Below, one piece after another: positions 22,979 to 35,429 of a DNA stretch of 64,000 nt. Origin of the DNA: Misgurnus anguillicaudatus (taxonomy: Eukaryota; Chordata; Actinopteri; Cypriniformes; Cobitidae); NCBI RefSeq assembly GCF_027580225.2, contig NC_073360.2:10780501-10844500 (forward strand), written 5' to 3'. The translations under genes and the position numbers were made by a program. The notes below the pieces were generated by a model. It ran no database searches. It had not been told where the DNA came from and saw only the letters and a list, made by a program, of their open reading frames with translations. Numbering within the stretch: the first letter of the stretch is position 1; the number at the start of each line of letters is the position of its first letter.

Positions 22979-23378
22979 GTAAGTTCGGTTGTTCCTGTGC
23001 TACTCACCGCACTGCTTAGTGCAGGATTACAGCAGCAGACACAGAGGGATGTCTCAAGTTTAACATCGAGGTTTCATATTGAATGTGTGATGTGCCTTTT
23101 TTATGGAAATGATTTGTGGGTTTGGGAGACAGATTTTGTTACGCTCACCAAGTTTTTTTTCTTCTTTTCGAAACGCTTCTGCTTTAAAGCAAAAACGTCT
23201 CTTGTATGGTGATTTATGGAGATGAGCTTTGCAATAATATGATAATCGAATGGGTGGTTTTCTTCGCTAACTTCCAAGTGCTTTATTCTCTAAAAGCGAT
23301 GCTATTTCTGTATTTTCTTTACATTTGACTTCAAATGTATTGAAATGACACAAATGTGGAACATAAGAAAATGACATA

Positions 23379-23599
23379 GGGGCGGTTTCCTGGACAGGGT
23401 TTATTCTAATCCCAAACTAAAATTCTGGTTTGAGCTGCTTTATTTTCAAAACGCATTGCACTGACAAATCTTAACATATTTAAGTACCATTGTTTTGCCT
23501 CAAGATTCACACCAGTATAGTTTTTTGTAAGGTTTGTTTGTAAAAAATACTTAAATGTCCCACGTAGATTAATCTAAACCCTGTCTGGGTAACCACCCC
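23379..23599. mobile_element. MITE with GGGGCGGTTTCC ends
   Basis: The left end GGGGCGGTTTCCTGGACAGG and right end CCTGTCTGGGTAACCACCCC are imperfect inverted repeats. ATA flanks both sides (23376-23378 and 23600-23602), possibly a 3-bp target duplication. A diverged copy lies at 5428-5612. It sits 400 bases downstream of coding exon 2. Confidence 0.7.
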
Positions 23600-24048
23600 A
23601 TAGTCTTTTAGTACTGAGCTTTGCATTTTATTTTTCATTTACCTTTACATTAAATGTCTAACTAAACTAAACTGAGGTCACATACCCACCAAAGCGTTTA
23701 AGCACGACTGAAAACGCCAGGGGCATGTCGACTGTGGGCACATGCCAGTGTTTCTTTAGCTGAGAGCTTTATTTGCTGTGATACTTTTGTTTTATTTATC
23801 AGTTGTTGTATGAGGCACCAGTTGGTTGATTTGGTATTTGTCCCGTCCTTCCTCCACTGTGATTGGACAACTGAGTGATACTGGCGAGCCCAGCGTTTTT
23901 CCCAAAGTTGAACATTTTTCAGCTCTCGGCGATAGGTATAAAACAGCATGCGTTGGCACTAAGTAGAGACAAAAACGTCAGCTACTGCCATATTTTTAAA
24001 AGTCTGGCGCTTCCATTGGAAACATTTTTTAACATATGCCAGCCACAA

Positions 24049-24490
24049 CACTGCAAAAAATGATTTTCAAGAAAAAAAAATCTTAGTCTTTTTGTCTTGT
24101 TTTTTTAGTACAAATATCTAAAAATTCTTAAATTAAGATGCTTTTTCTTAATGAGCGAAACAACCCCAGAAAATAAGTCTAGTTTTTAGACCAAAAATAT
24201 CAAATTTAAGTGATTTTGTGCATAAAACAAGCAAAAAATCTGCCAATGGGGTAAGTACATTTTTCTTGAGTTTTTCTTGAATTTAGTCCCAACAATGTTT
24301 AAGAAAAAAGTTCAGGATTTTTGCATACCCCATTGGCAGATTTTTTTTTTGCTTGTTTTATGCACAAAATTTTTCACATAAATTTGATATTTTTGGTCTA
24401 AAAACTAGACTTATTTTCTTGGGTCATCATAATTTCAAGATTTTTTTGTTCTTTTTACTGAAAACAAGACAAAAATACAAAAAAAAAATT
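24049..24490. mobile_element. Foldback MITE with CACTGCAAAA end (copy A, right end lost)
   Basis: This copy begins CACTGCAAAAAATGATTTTC and carries the same internal parts as copy B: TTGTCTTGTTTT, ACAAATATCTAAA, AAAATCTGCCAATGGGGTAA, the inverted CCCCATTGGCAGATTTTT, and AAAACTAGACTTATTTTCTT. Its two halves are approximate reverse complements. The terminal TTTGCAGTG is missing and copy B follows almost directly. Confidence 0.65.
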
Positions 24491-24495
24491 TGGTA

Positions 24496-24883
24496 CACTG
24501 CAAAAATGACTTTCTTACGTAGTATTTTTGTCTTGTTTTCAGTACAAATATCTAAATATTCTTAAATCAAGATGTTTTTTATTGATGAGTAAAATCACCC
24601 AAGAACAAAATTGTTTAAATTTAAGTGAATTTGTGGATAAAACAAGCAAAAAAAATCTGCCAATTTGGTAAGCTAATTTTTCTAGATTTTTTCTTGATTT
24701 AAGTGTTTAAGAAAAAAGTTGAAGATTTTTTGCTTGCCCCATTGGCGGATTTTTTGCTTGTTTAATCCACAAATTCACTGAATTTTGATTATTTAAAAAT
24801 TAGACTTATTTTCTTAGGTCATTTTGCTCATCAAGAAAAAACAAGACAAAAATACTAACTAAGAAAGTCATTGTTTTGCAGTG
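24496..24883. mobile_element. Foldback MITE with CACTGCAAAA ends (copy B, complete)
   Basis: TA flanks both ends (24494-24495, 24884-24885). The ends CACTGCAAAAATGACTTTCT and AGAAAGTCATTGTTTTGCAG plus TG are inverted repeats, and pairing extends through much of the 388 bases, so the element folds into one long hairpin. TA duplication suggests Tc1/mariner-type mobilisation. Confidence 0.75.
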
Positions 24884-25894
24884 TACATGCAGTATACTGT
24901 ACACTGCACACTAACTTACATCAGTAGGGCTCTTCTGATATTTTTAATGTATTATATGTTGACCTTTTATGCGCAAATGTGCAGGTTATTTAATGTCCTT
25001 GTATATATAATATGTGGATTATATACAGCATGTCTGCCCTGAGTAGAGGTTGGTTGTATTATAAATACAGCAATCCTAGTAATAGGTGTGAAAATCTCTG
25101 CTTTATTCCTTTATTTTCATTGGTCAGTCCATTACTGTATTTGCCCACAGTGACCTTGAGCAGTGTGATGGTGGGTTTAAATTCAGTCTTTCATACTAAA
25201 GCCACAAGAGGCCGTGTTACAGTGATTTTACCACAGATAATGGGTATTCTTAGGCACAGTGTGAAATGACACCAATTGAACGCCTCAGATTCTTTAAGGT
25301 CATTGGCTACTGCAACAATAAGTAAAGCGTTCGGTTACCAGTGATGCATAGTTTTACAGTACGCTAGCAGCAATAACACTTAAGCATTTAAAAAGAGCAA
25401 TAACCATTTATTTAGCATCTTCCTGTAGGTGTGTAAAAACATAGGTGTCAGGTGCCTTGTGTTGGTATTAATGGTCCGAATGAAGCAGGCAGCCACCCTG
25501 GATCTGTTTTCCTCTGGCTTTGTGCTTTCATATGAACCCCAAGAGCCTAATGATTGTATTTGCTTGCACGGGAGGTCACAATTTTACTGAGCGAGTGCCA
25601 CAGTGAAAACCTGTCAAGCACTGGGGCGGATTATGCTAGAGGAACAGCCCTATATGGGAAAACACAATAATAAAGTCAGTGGTAATACATTTACTGTATG
25701 TTTGGAATGAAAATTGTATCTTTTTTTATTTTCAATACACAGGTTAGAAAAATGTGAACGCTACTCAATGCATTTCATTCCAGCATGCTTTTAATCTTTT
25801 TGCAACAGCGTATTTTCATATAGAATTGATTACTGAATGCCCATATCTGAATCATACTGGGCACCTTTGTAATGGGTTTGAATGGCGACATGCA

Positions 25895-25958
25895 AGCAAG
25901 ACCCCGACCTTGGGAAAGGTGCTTTATAAATAAAACGTATTATTATTATTATTATAAC
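25895..25958 (+). mobile_element. 3' tail of a LINE-type retroelement
   Basis: The stretch GACCTTGGGAAAGGTGCTTT followed by ATAAATAAAACGTATTATT and more ATT units resembles the short conserved 3' end plus ATT microsatellite found on fish L2-type LINEs and the SINEs that use them. Only the tail is recognisable; nothing upstream reads as reverse transcriptase. Confidence 0.5.
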
Positions 25959-26029
25959 AGAAACCTACATTGGTTACACAACTATGTGGCTCAATCAATA
26001 GGCTGTAAATAATTTTATTTTGCCTTATG

Positions 26030-26262
26030 GGCCGTGCACACCAAAGCTTTTACGCGGCGTATGTTTTCAATTGTTTCCAATTGAAGCGCGCCATTTTTCG
26101 TTATTAATTGGGCGGAGCTAAATCCTAAAGCCTGGCCCCGCCCCTAACACAATCATGAGCATCCATTCAGGTTGTGCAGTATTTGAAAGTTGGGAGAGAC
26201 AGCTGCATTCTGGGAGTGGGCGTGGTTTCAGCGCAGACACTCCCCCAACATTTGAAAGCAAA
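26030..26262. mobile_element. Possible short repeat beginning GCCGTGCACACCAAAGC
   Basis: A GC-richer stretch begins GGGCCGTGCACACCAAAGCT and includes GCGGCG and ATTGAAGCGCGCC motifs unlike the surrounding AT-rich intron. It looks like a dispersed repeat of the type common in cyprinids, but no inverted end or second copy is visible in this window. Confidence 0.3.
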
Positions 26263-26322
26263 TAAACTTACCTGTTTTCCCAAGAACTTATTTTATTTAT
26301 TTGGCATTTTTGAAATCATTCA

Positions 26323-27301
26323 GGGCTGGGTTTCCCGATAACGATTGAACTTAGCACTTAAGAGCGCTTTCTACGAGCTACTTAACGAACATTCGTTGTT
26401 CATTTACGTGCGTTTCCCAAAGATGCACGTGAAACGATCGCTCGGAGCTGGGTTTTAAGTGCTACTTACGAGTCGCTATCCATTTGTCAAGTGCTGAAAT
26501 GTCACCAATAGAATGACTCGAATTTGTAGCAGAAGCTTGTTTAGGCTAATGATCTTCAGCCGATGTGCAGTAATATTTTTAATAATATATTTTCATTATT
26601 GTTCAATGATTTTTAAATGTTTTAATAATTTATTAAATATTCTTTTCCGTATTTAGTTAGGACTCGTCCCACTGCGAAATGCCTTCTGCATTTCTATTAT
26701 TGTTTAGATTATTATTATTATTTGTCGTTTATTATCTATCTTTATTTATTATTATGGATTATTGCATTGTACCGTAAATATTTATTTGGTTTCTTTAATT
26801 AGATGCCATTTCCCTTCAAAACAATGTTTAGATAAATTATAGCAGCAATCGGTATGAACCATTTATCAATTTGCTATACCAACTTTTACCAAAATACAAA
26901 AAAACTTTTACCAACTTGTACAAAATACGTTTTCCTTTATTAATTTATGTTTAGTCATTTAAATTTGATTTCTCATTTGAATTTTAAATATATTATATTA
27001 TATATTTAATATAAAATAAACAAAGAAGAACCCAATAAATAAATAAACATTTAAAACATTACATCATCGTCATTGCAGGAGTGCAATTTGCTGGTTGTCC
27101 TGCAGGTGACCTTGTAACTCTGTTGTCTTACGATGCACTTATGTATGAACGATTACTCCAGAGCACTCGTAGATCTACGATGATTTTCAAGTGCAACTTA
27201 AGTTACGAAGCTTTTGGGAAACAGCCCGTAATTCTAAAATGATTCGTACGATCGTTTTTACGATCTACTTAGCCTTACGATGCTTTTGGGAAACCCGGCC
27301 C
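26323..27301. mobile_element. ~980-bp inverted-repeat element with GGGCTGGGTTTCCC ends
   Basis: The left end GGGCTGGGTTTCCCGATAAC and right end TTTTGGGAAACCCGGCCC form an imperfect inverted repeat. Internal patches also pair, such as GTTTCCCAAAGATGCACG with CTTTTGGGAAACAGCCCG. The middle is a run of AT-rich DNA without coding capacity. No clear target duplication was seen. Confidence 0.6.
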
Positions 27302-28215
27302 AGATTTGTCTGGGTGGTTAATAACATATTTTCTGTGGTTTGACAAACTGAGAACATTTCATATTAGACTTTGCATGGACTTTAAAGTATTCAGCTCTTC
27401 ATTTATAAATCTGTCATATAGGAAGTCCTCACAGATATAATATCCATAGTGCCTGGATCTAAAACACTTATAAGGACACTTTGCTCCTTGTCTCATAAGT
27501 ATTTTTAGAAACGCATTTATGTTCAAAGTTTTCACCATCAGTAGTTTTTTCAGTCTTTATATATGCTGCCTGTTTCCACTTTAATACCGCTCTTGTTTAC
27601 AATGTAGTATATTTAGTCCCAACATCTAATAGAGCCTTTAAAAATCACAGCAGCAAAACACCCATTGGCTTTTCTCTGCAGTCTCCCTTAAAATCTACAT
27701 ATATTAAGTTTCTTATTGGTAGTCTTCGGCATTAGCGACAAGGCTGTTCTTTTGTCCCGAATCAAATTTTATGCATAAACATCAGCCATCCACTTAAAAG
27801 GAAAATTGAATATGTCTTTCTGAACACCATGAAACGCGCAGGTACCCGAAATACACATTAAACTGCATTTCGGAGAAAATGCCCTCAATGTAAATCTTAA
27901 TTCATAGGGCCTAGGTTTCGGCTGGACCGTTGTAAAGCGGAAATAATTTGAAATTGCTTTTTATATTCTGTTCATTCATGCAGAAACGCCACTTGCGTTT
28001 ACTGTTTATTGAGGTAATGCCTATTAACCAGCCTCTCACAGAATCCTGCCAGCAGACCTACACAGCTTTCTGCAGAATTCAAAGCCCTGCTTTCACAAAG
28101 TGTTCTGGCCTCAACCCTTACGTGTCTTATTAAATATTTCTGCTAATTTGTTTGTTCTCGCAGCACATGTGAAAATAAGAGTGCTGTTCCTTGTTGTAAA
28201 TTCCAGTGGGTCGCT

Positions 28216-28464
28216 GAATGTGCAATGGGGGTAAGCACATTTTTATTAATTAAGTGTTTAAGAAAAAAGATTTTTTGCTTACCCAATTGGCAGATTTTTT
28301 TGCTTGTTTTATGGACAAATTCACTTAAATTTGATATTTTTGTCTAAAAACTAGACTTATTTTCTTTTTGATTTTGCTTATCACAAAAATGCATCTTGAT
28401 ATAAGAATTTGTTGATATTTGTTCTTAAAACAAGACAAATATACTAAGTAAGAAAGTCATGAAA
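28216..28464. mobile_element. Partial copy C of the CACTGCAAAA foldback MITE
   Basis: This fragment matches the right half of copies A and B: TTTAAGAAAAAAGATTTTTT, CCAATTGGCAGATTTTTTTG, AAAAACTAGACTTATTTTCT and the terminal AAGTAAGAAAGTCAT. The last few bases (TTTTGCAGTG) are missing. The left half is absent. Confidence 0.6.
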
Positions 28465-28588
28465 AATGCAAACAATTAATATGGCAAAAAGTTGAGCAGA
28501 TTTGTTTAGATGGATGAGGAGATTGTATATAAAAACTTTGTTAATGAAATCCGTATCTTGAGTAGTGCAAAGTCATGTACCTGTAGGC

Positions 28589-29020
28589 CAGGGGTTATCA
28601 AACTCTAGGTCGCGACAGTGGCGGCCGGTGATTTCTTTTTCGAGGGCGCACGATTCGAAGTTCGTCACAACATGTATGTAGCTCGCCGTGTGTGTGGTTC
28701 GTCATTTCAAAATATGTGTTCGGCACATCATGTAAACTTATGTGCATCACGCTTGATGTCAAAATACGAGACTTTGAAGGGGTTAATGATAAAAGAGACG
28801 CTCGTGTTTGCCAGATGCTTGCTTAATCTCATGTGTAATCAGACTTAAGTGTAAATTCATATTTTGTGAATGTGAGCGTCTCTTTCATCATAAATCCTTT
28901 CAACGCGTGTACAGCAGGCATGCATTTTGACATGATGCATAATGCACATAGGTTAACATGACGCAACAAACACACATTTTGAAATGACGAGCCACACACA
29001 TGACAGTCCGAACACATATT
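28589..29020. mobile_element. hAT-like end followed by a long imperfect hairpin
   Basis: The start CAGGGGTTATCAAACTCTAG resembles hAT ends. Within it, 28675-28830 is an approximate reverse complement of 28860-29010: GTGTGTGGTTCGTCATTTCA pairs with TGAAATGACGAGCCACACAC, and AAAGAGACGCTCGTGTT with GTGAGCGTCTCTTTC. The matching right end was not found, so the boundary is uncertain. Two short frames on opposite strands are the two arms being read. Confidence 0.5.
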
Positions 29021-30283
29021 TTAAATTTTTTCTGTCATCTAAAGTAGTCTAGCAAAACATCCATTTATTTTTTTTCTTAATATTTTTGTGTTCATTTGAT
29101 TAAATTACAACATAACGCATGTTCAAACACAGCCGGACACATTGCGGTAATGAGAATTTCAGCAGAAAATGAGATAAAATTTACAATTATAAATTCTTAT
29201 GTTGAAATCACACATTGTGCAAGGTAGATCACAGTATTGTGTTAATTCTAATGCTTTTTAATGTTACTATATTACACATTTTAAAGCTAAAATCATTAGT
29301 GCCGTGGTGTTTCAATGGTTTCGTGAGAATCACCCACCTATAGACTGAATTAACACATGTGCATGACCTCACGGTTATCACAGGTTGGCATTTTGTTAAA
29401 CGTCAAGATGTCATTACCAAAAACTGCACTTTGAAACCTGTCTTCAAAAGTGTCCTTTTTTAGGACCCTAAAGCGTGATTGTTGTATAAACGAAGCAGCC
29501 AAAACGCATAAAACATACATTTTATTTTCTTTGACTAAAATAAATTAACTTAAAAAAGATCTTACATTGTCATATGTGCTGTGAAAATTTTCCAAAGCAG
29601 TTTCTTTTATCAATATGTTACATGGTACCTTGGAGTCTCTAAATGTGATATTTATGGTATATATACAAGAATAAAAGTATAATGTAGTTCATTATACATC
29701 AAGGTAAATATAGCCATTTGAGACCACAATGCATTTTACTATCAGGACAAAGAACAATGATGAATTTATTTTCTACTGATCCTTGTGCCAGTTGGGAATG
29801 TAAAGTTGCTTGAAATAAATCACACTAAAGTAGAAACTATTTCTGATTTAATTAACAAACAAGATTGAATTTTTCATCAAGGCATCTGTATTTTCATTAT
29901 GAAGGGCTTTATTCATTACCCAGTCAACATGCAAATACTGTATGTGAATATGAAGCAGTTGTGTTTTCAACCACCCGCTTACCATAAACCTCATGTCTAA
30001 GCAGCTTTCTTCAGGCGCTAACTATCAGGATTATTGCAGAGTCACTCTTGAATAAGCACGGACTGATGTTTAGTAGTCATGTTTGGCTGCTCAGGGCTGT
30101 TTGCACGGCCTCTGTCAGCTGTGCTTTACCTTCGCCAGCTGAGCTTTATGGTTATTTGTGAGCGCTTTGGGCAGTGCGAGTGTTTTCGTACCTTATGGCT
30201 GTAAATCAGAATACTGCAGGATTTTAAAATAATCATTGTATTCTGTATGATCACATATTAAATATACAGTACCAACTTACAGT

Positions 30284-30412
30284 TATGCATTTGGCAAACA
30301 CTTTTATCTGACTTGCAGTGCATTTAATGTATGGATTGTTATCAGGGGATCCCTGGGGATCGAACCCATGACCTTTGCATTGCTAATGCAATGCTCAAGC
30401 TAGTTGAGAACC
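30284..30412 (-). mobile_element. tRNA-derived SINE fragment, reverse orientation
   Basis: Read on the minus strand it contains a tRNA B-box-like GGGTTCGATCCCC and, further on, GATAAAAGTGTTTGCCAAAT, which is the near-invariant tail motif of fish tRNA-type SINEs (GATAAAAGCGTCTGCTAAAT in the form I recall). The 5' A-box region is not clear. Confidence 0.6.
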
Positions 30413-31322
30413 AAATATTAGCAGTGCATGCTAAGATTCTCTATTATTATTGCTTATTATTTTGTTTTTTGAATTATTAGAGCATAGTTGTGTAACCCAT
30501 CATCTGGACTTTCACCTGATGGACCAGTTAAACCAGGAAAAACACATACAATAGACACACATTGTTGAAGTGACCTAAGCCATGTCTAGGAATGTTCTTT
30601 TAAAGCATACTGTCATGTGGGTGGGCTATTCAGACAACCCATAAAACACAAGAAACCACCTCATGGCAATGCTTGGCATTGTTGTGCACCGAACATGTTT
30701 TCATGTGGTTTATTAATTTTTGGTCTTTTGTTCTGTTATAGCACCGCAGGGATGCAGTTCAGAGTTGTTGACCAGTAAACACTATATATTCATTGTGTCC
30801 TTTGTCTGCCCAACCATTCAATCCGGCAGGAGCAACAGGAAAGTCTGAGGCCGCATTGATTAGCAGGATATTTTCAGCAATGGCCATACAGTAACATAAT
30901 AAGCACTGCTCAAAGTTTTAGTCATTATTGTAAATCGAACACAAATAAATGGATGTTAAGAGGCACAAAATGGCTGTAATAGTCATATCTAAGTTTGTTT
31001 GTAATATAGAGGCCATCTTAATCGATTTCCTTATTAGCGTATTTTGAAATGTTTCATCCGTTTGCTGGCAGTCCAGTTTAAAGGCGATAGGTGGCTTAGT
31101 GGTAAGATATCCAAAATAGAAATACTGGCTTGAAAATGTTCGGGAGAATTACAGGAATTTAATATCACTATTGTTTCAATGAGACAACTTTACCCCTTGG
31201 CTATCCTTTTTCTTAAGAAATCCACAAGGATCTGTGTTACGGAGATTGTGTGCTGAATTATTAATAGAGGAAAACATGTCTCACGAAAACATGTCTAAGT
31301 CACGTTTTACACAAAAAATATA

Positions 31323-31529
31323 CACTGTAAAAAATTTGCTGTGATTATGCAGCTGGTTGCCAGTAACTTATTGTATAAGATAAAGACTGAAAATGTTTCA
31401 TGTTCATTTAACTTTGAACAAACTGTTGCCAGTAAATAACATAAATGTAAAATCTACAGTAAGTTACTGGCACCTAGTTGCCAGTAATACCCAGTAATAC
31501 TGTAATTTCTACAGGAATTTTTTACAGTG
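31323..31529. mobile_element. TA-flanked MITE with CACTGTAAAAAA ends (copy 1)
   Basis: TA flanks both sides (31321-31322, 31530-31531). The ends CACTGTAAAAAATT and AATTTTTTACAGTG are inverted repeats, and GGTTGCCAGTAACTTA pairs with TAAGTTACTGGCACC inside. A second copy lies at 43495-43688. A short direct repeat of CCCAGTAATA is specific to copy 1. Confidence 0.8.
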
Positions 31530-31639
31530 TATTTTTATACACACACAAATGCAAAGATTTTCACTGAAATACATTCTGACGTTGAAGTTTGAGATTAATT
31601 GAAATGACAAAAAATTAATAAAAAATCCACACGGTAAAA

Positions 31640-31690
31640 AAATATCATATCGCGATGACGATGAAAATTCGATGTATCGTTCAGCCCTAG
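31640..31690. mobile_element. Terminal fragment of a hAT-like element
   Basis: The stretch ends ATGTATCGTTCAGCCCTA, whose reverse complement TAGGGCTGAACGATACAT has the form of a vertebrate hAT terminus. Only about 50 bases are recognisable, so this is a truncated relic. Confidence 0.4.
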
Positions 31691-31694
31691 TACA

Positions 31695-31926
31695 AAACTA
31701 CCTTTTCTGTTGATGGGTGGTACCTTTTTGGTCTGTTTTTTACCTTAACAAAACATGAAACAATTCTGTGCCATTTTTAGTACATTACTGTACCTTAAGG
31801 ACCTATTGTGTACCTTTAAAGGTATAAAATTGGTATAATATTGTACCCCAATGTGTTGTACACATAAAGGTACAAAAATAAACCTTTGAGGGTGAAAAGG
31901 TACATTTTAAACTATTTTTTTGACAG
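31695..31926. mobile_element. MITE-like repeat rich in GTACCTTT/AAAGGTAC
   Basis: The stretch carries several AAAGGTACA and TGTACCTTT motifs in both orientations (GGTACCTTTTTGG, CTGTACCTTAAGG, GTACCTTTAAAGGTA, AAAGGTACAAAAATA, AAAAGGTACATTTT). The composition and inverted layout fit a short DNA transposon derivative. The ends are not resolved. Confidence 0.4.
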
Positions 31927-32291
31927 TGATGACAACATACCTGTCAACCCTCCTGTTTTTCCCTGGATTTCCCGTATTTTACCATTCTATCCCGCCATCA
32001 TCCCGTTTAAATAATTTCTTGCATTTCTCCCATATTTTTTATCTTTTTTATAAATATCCCACTGGCCGCATTTTCGGGTTCGTGAAATTTTCCTTATTTT
32101 CAAATCCCAATGTTGACAGAGATGGATAACAGATTTGATTATTTTAAATAATTAGTAAAATAAGATAATAAAACACTACAAATAATGATTTAAAAATACT
32201 TTCAAGTTGTATTGGTGTTGTTGTTATTCTTAATTTTTCTTTTTTGTATTACAATAGAAATTAGGAAATGTGCCTAATTTAATAAACAGCA

Positions 32292-32581
32292 GGCTCCAGA
32301 CAAACTTTTTTCACTAGGATCACAGTGGCCCCCAACTGAAAATTTTAGGGGCACAACCAGAAAATTTAGGGGCACACACCTTAAATCAATATGCTAACCA
32401 AATATTCAAATTTCTACTAATTTCCACTGTATTACTAATAAGTACTTTAATGATAGATGCAGAAACTATAGTGTGCTGTTTTAAAATTCAGTGTCACATC
32501 ACAAAAAAAGGTCAAATTTACTGGTCGCACATGTGCAACTGGATGTAAAATTCAGTAATTTTTGGTGGCAGTCTGGAGCCC
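32292..32581. mobile_element. Inverted-repeat element with GGCTCCAGAC ends
   Basis: The left GGCTCCAGAC and right GTCTGGAGCC are a perfect 10-base inverted repeat about 290 bases apart. Internal GGGGCACAACCAGAAAATTT and AGGGGCACACACC form a short direct repeat. No coding capacity and no convincing target duplication. Confidence 0.5.
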
Positions 32582-33889
32582 TGAAAAGTAATGATACAAT
32601 AAGAATAATGTAATGATTTGAAAATTAAAAGGTAAATTTTTATTAGGCAAAACTTTTTTTTAGATTTTGGGTTAAAATTTGTCCTGGAAATGTTAACAGC
32701 TTTACATTCACCAAACAACGATGTTTCATAATTTGCAATACCATTAGACGCATGTCATTTTCATACCTCCAGGTAAACGTTTAATGTCCTTTTTGAATGA
32801 CTTTTTAAAATAATAAAGGCCAGCATTGCCATTATAGATCTCCTCTACTGAGAGCCCATACTGTCATGTAAAAAATATGTGATAATAAAGGTTTTAAAAA
32901 GGCATGTAATGTACCGTGAGGTGAAAATGAACAATGGCATGATTTTCATAGGGGTTGTTAGGTTTTTAACGCATGATTAAACTGCAGCCATCCATCAGCA
33001 TTTTTCCCCAGAAGGCATATAAGCGAAAATGTCCCCATGTGATTGTGGTTAATGCCTGTTATGGAAGCTCGGCGGGGATGTTGAGCTATAGGGAAATCGA
33101 ATCTGAACCCTCAGACCTGCAGATTATAGTTTATTCTTTTGTTTCCTGCTTTGTGGTTGTTTGTAAAGCTTAAATTGACAGTTTGCTGCAAAATGTGTCC
33201 CTTGAAAACTGCTGTGTGAACTTGAAAAGCAAGAGAGATGCGAAGATCAGAAGAAAGTTTGATGTACACACGCCACAATCTGTGATCGCACTCCTTGTTT
33301 GATGGCAAGAATGAATAATTGGTTAATTTGACTGAAACTGCATCTGTGTTGGTTTGTTGTATGAGCTGTATAGGATGTCACTTTGAACTGCCTCTGAACT
33401 GTTGAGCGATTGAGGTTAAGTGGAGCTCAGAGAAAGTGATCAGCGTTGCTGTAATTGCCGATGTTGACAATGAGACAAATGTGCTACTGTAGCTCCTCGC
33501 TGTGACACCGCCTGGCAGATAAGCGGTTAAATGAAGTTACTTCTGTATCGTCCAAATGTAGAATGAATTAGGCTTTTAGTTTTGGGCCTTTAATGATAAA
33601 ATCTGTCTCATTTTGGAAAAATATGCTTCAAAGTCAATCTGGCTAATAGCGTGTATGGTGCTCCACTGGGCATCTGTCACAGATAATGATTATTATGGTT
33701 TTACTCAGTAAGAGAAGATTGGTTGGTGGAAAGCGGGTATACTGTATATTTGGTGTAGTTTTTAGGTTTTGCTGTAAATTGAGCTGGATTTACATTAAAG
33801 TACCATGGTATTACCATAATACCATTATTTATTTATTTATTTAATTGTTTGTTTATTTGTTTATTTAATTTATATATTATTTATTTATT

Positions 33890-33997
33890 TCTGCATGGGT
33901 TCGATCTCAGAATCACACATACTAAAAAAGTGTATATGTTGAATGCACAAGTCAGTTTGGATTAAAGCATCTGGTAAATGGACAAATGGAAATCTAA
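33890..33997 (+). mobile_element. tRNA-derived SINE fragment
   Basis: ATGGGTTCGATCTCAG resembles a tRNA B box, and AGTTTGGATTAAAGCATCTG followed by GTAAATGGAC is the conserved SINE tail. The upstream tRNA-like head is replaced by an ATTT-rich microsatellite. Confidence 0.6.
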
Positions 33998-34022
33998 AAT
34001 TCAAAAATTTGGTGGGATAGCA

Positions 34023-34296
34023 CAGTGGTTTTCAAACCGCGAGATGGTGCCAGAGGGGGCCCCAGTTTTATGACATTTTATGAAATACATTAATTTATCA
34101 TGAATTCTGTGTAATTAAACCTAAAAAAAAGGGGCTACTAACCAAAAGCAGAACTTTTTTGTATAATTTAATGTTTTTTTTAATTAAAATGTTGAGTTTT
34201 ACAACAGTTTTTTGTCACAAATTTTCTTTGGGGGGCCGCGAAGGAATGCACCGTACACAAGGGGGGCCGCACCCTGAAAAAGTTTGTGAACCACTG
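34023..34296. mobile_element. Non-autonomous hAT element, eroded
   Basis: The ends CAGTGGTTTTCAAACC and GTTTGTGAACCACTG are inverted repeats of hAT type. The flanks GGATAGCA (34015-34022) and GGCTAGCT (34297-34304) agree at six of eight positions, consistent with a decayed 8-bp duplication. The interior has GGGGGCC runs on both strands. Confidence 0.7.
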
Positions 34297-35429
34297 GGCT
34301 AGCTAACCGGTTGGTTTTTATAAAAACAAGGAAGAATTATGTTAAACCAGTATTACCCTTTAAGTGTGCTGATGATAAAATATGAATGCAAACCTAGATA
34401 AACCTACTAGTCTTACAAATCATTAGTCTCTTAATGAATTCGGATAAACTTAGTTGTTGGATGACATATCAAGTTTCCTGACTCATCCCTAGCATGACCA
34501 CTTGATACTATCACGCTACCGTCAAACTATCAGAGTATACGTTTTTCCCAAGGCTCCATATTAATATCTTCCTCTCTCATTTCTTATCCTTTGAACTTTT
34601 CCCTCGAGCTCTCCCACCATATCATTAACCCACGACATGAAGTTAAATCAGACTGCTATTAGATGAGACACTTCCGGCCTTACAGGAGGGCTTCAGTAAG
34701 GTGTGGTGTTGAGTGGTGCGAGACAGCAGACGCGGCCAGATGAGGTTACACAATCTGACCTTGAAGCGCTGGAGACAAAAAGATGCTTTTTGGAGTACGT
34801 GGGACGATTAAAGTCATATCACAGTATAAGTGCTTAAGTACCACAGCAGTTAGCAATTTGTCGTGGGTTAAACATTATGTCAGAATATCTATGGGTTGAA
34901 ACATTTCCAAATAAATAAAATAAGAAAGCAGGCGACTCTTTCAACTTTGAAATACCGCTACAAACAGAATGGATGCTTGCAATTGTGTTAGGGGCTGGGC
35001 CATGATCGGTGGCTCCAGTGCATAATTGAGCCACTGTTTTAGTCCCGCCCAAATAATCCTTAAAACAGACAACATGTGGAAAACCTGTTTGCCGGTGTAG
35101 CTCCACAATTCAGTACTACATAGTTCACAGCCTTTGTAACATGTTTCAGCAATACATTTCTAACGTTATAATGTGTTCAGAAACAATTCTTTGAAACGAC
35201 TTTACGCAGACTTTAACCGAATGGTCTTGGCATGTATTAAATGTTAATGAAATACCTTCACTTAAAATCTGCTTAACTCTTTCATTAAGAGAAAACGTTT
35301 GCATGAAAAAAACATGTTCCGGATGAGTTTTATGGTTATCGTTATTTGTAATACAATGATTATCCACTTACCCAATTTAACTGAAGCTGAAGCAAATTAT
35401 TATTTATTTTACCCTTCGTGTATGTTTTG

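Noticed and set aside
22729..23018. Exon 2 as an independent small gene starting at its internal ATG
   Set aside because: Phase, splice sites and sequence continuity with 16363 show it is an internal teneurin exon. The reading-through tail after the GTAAGT donor is intron.
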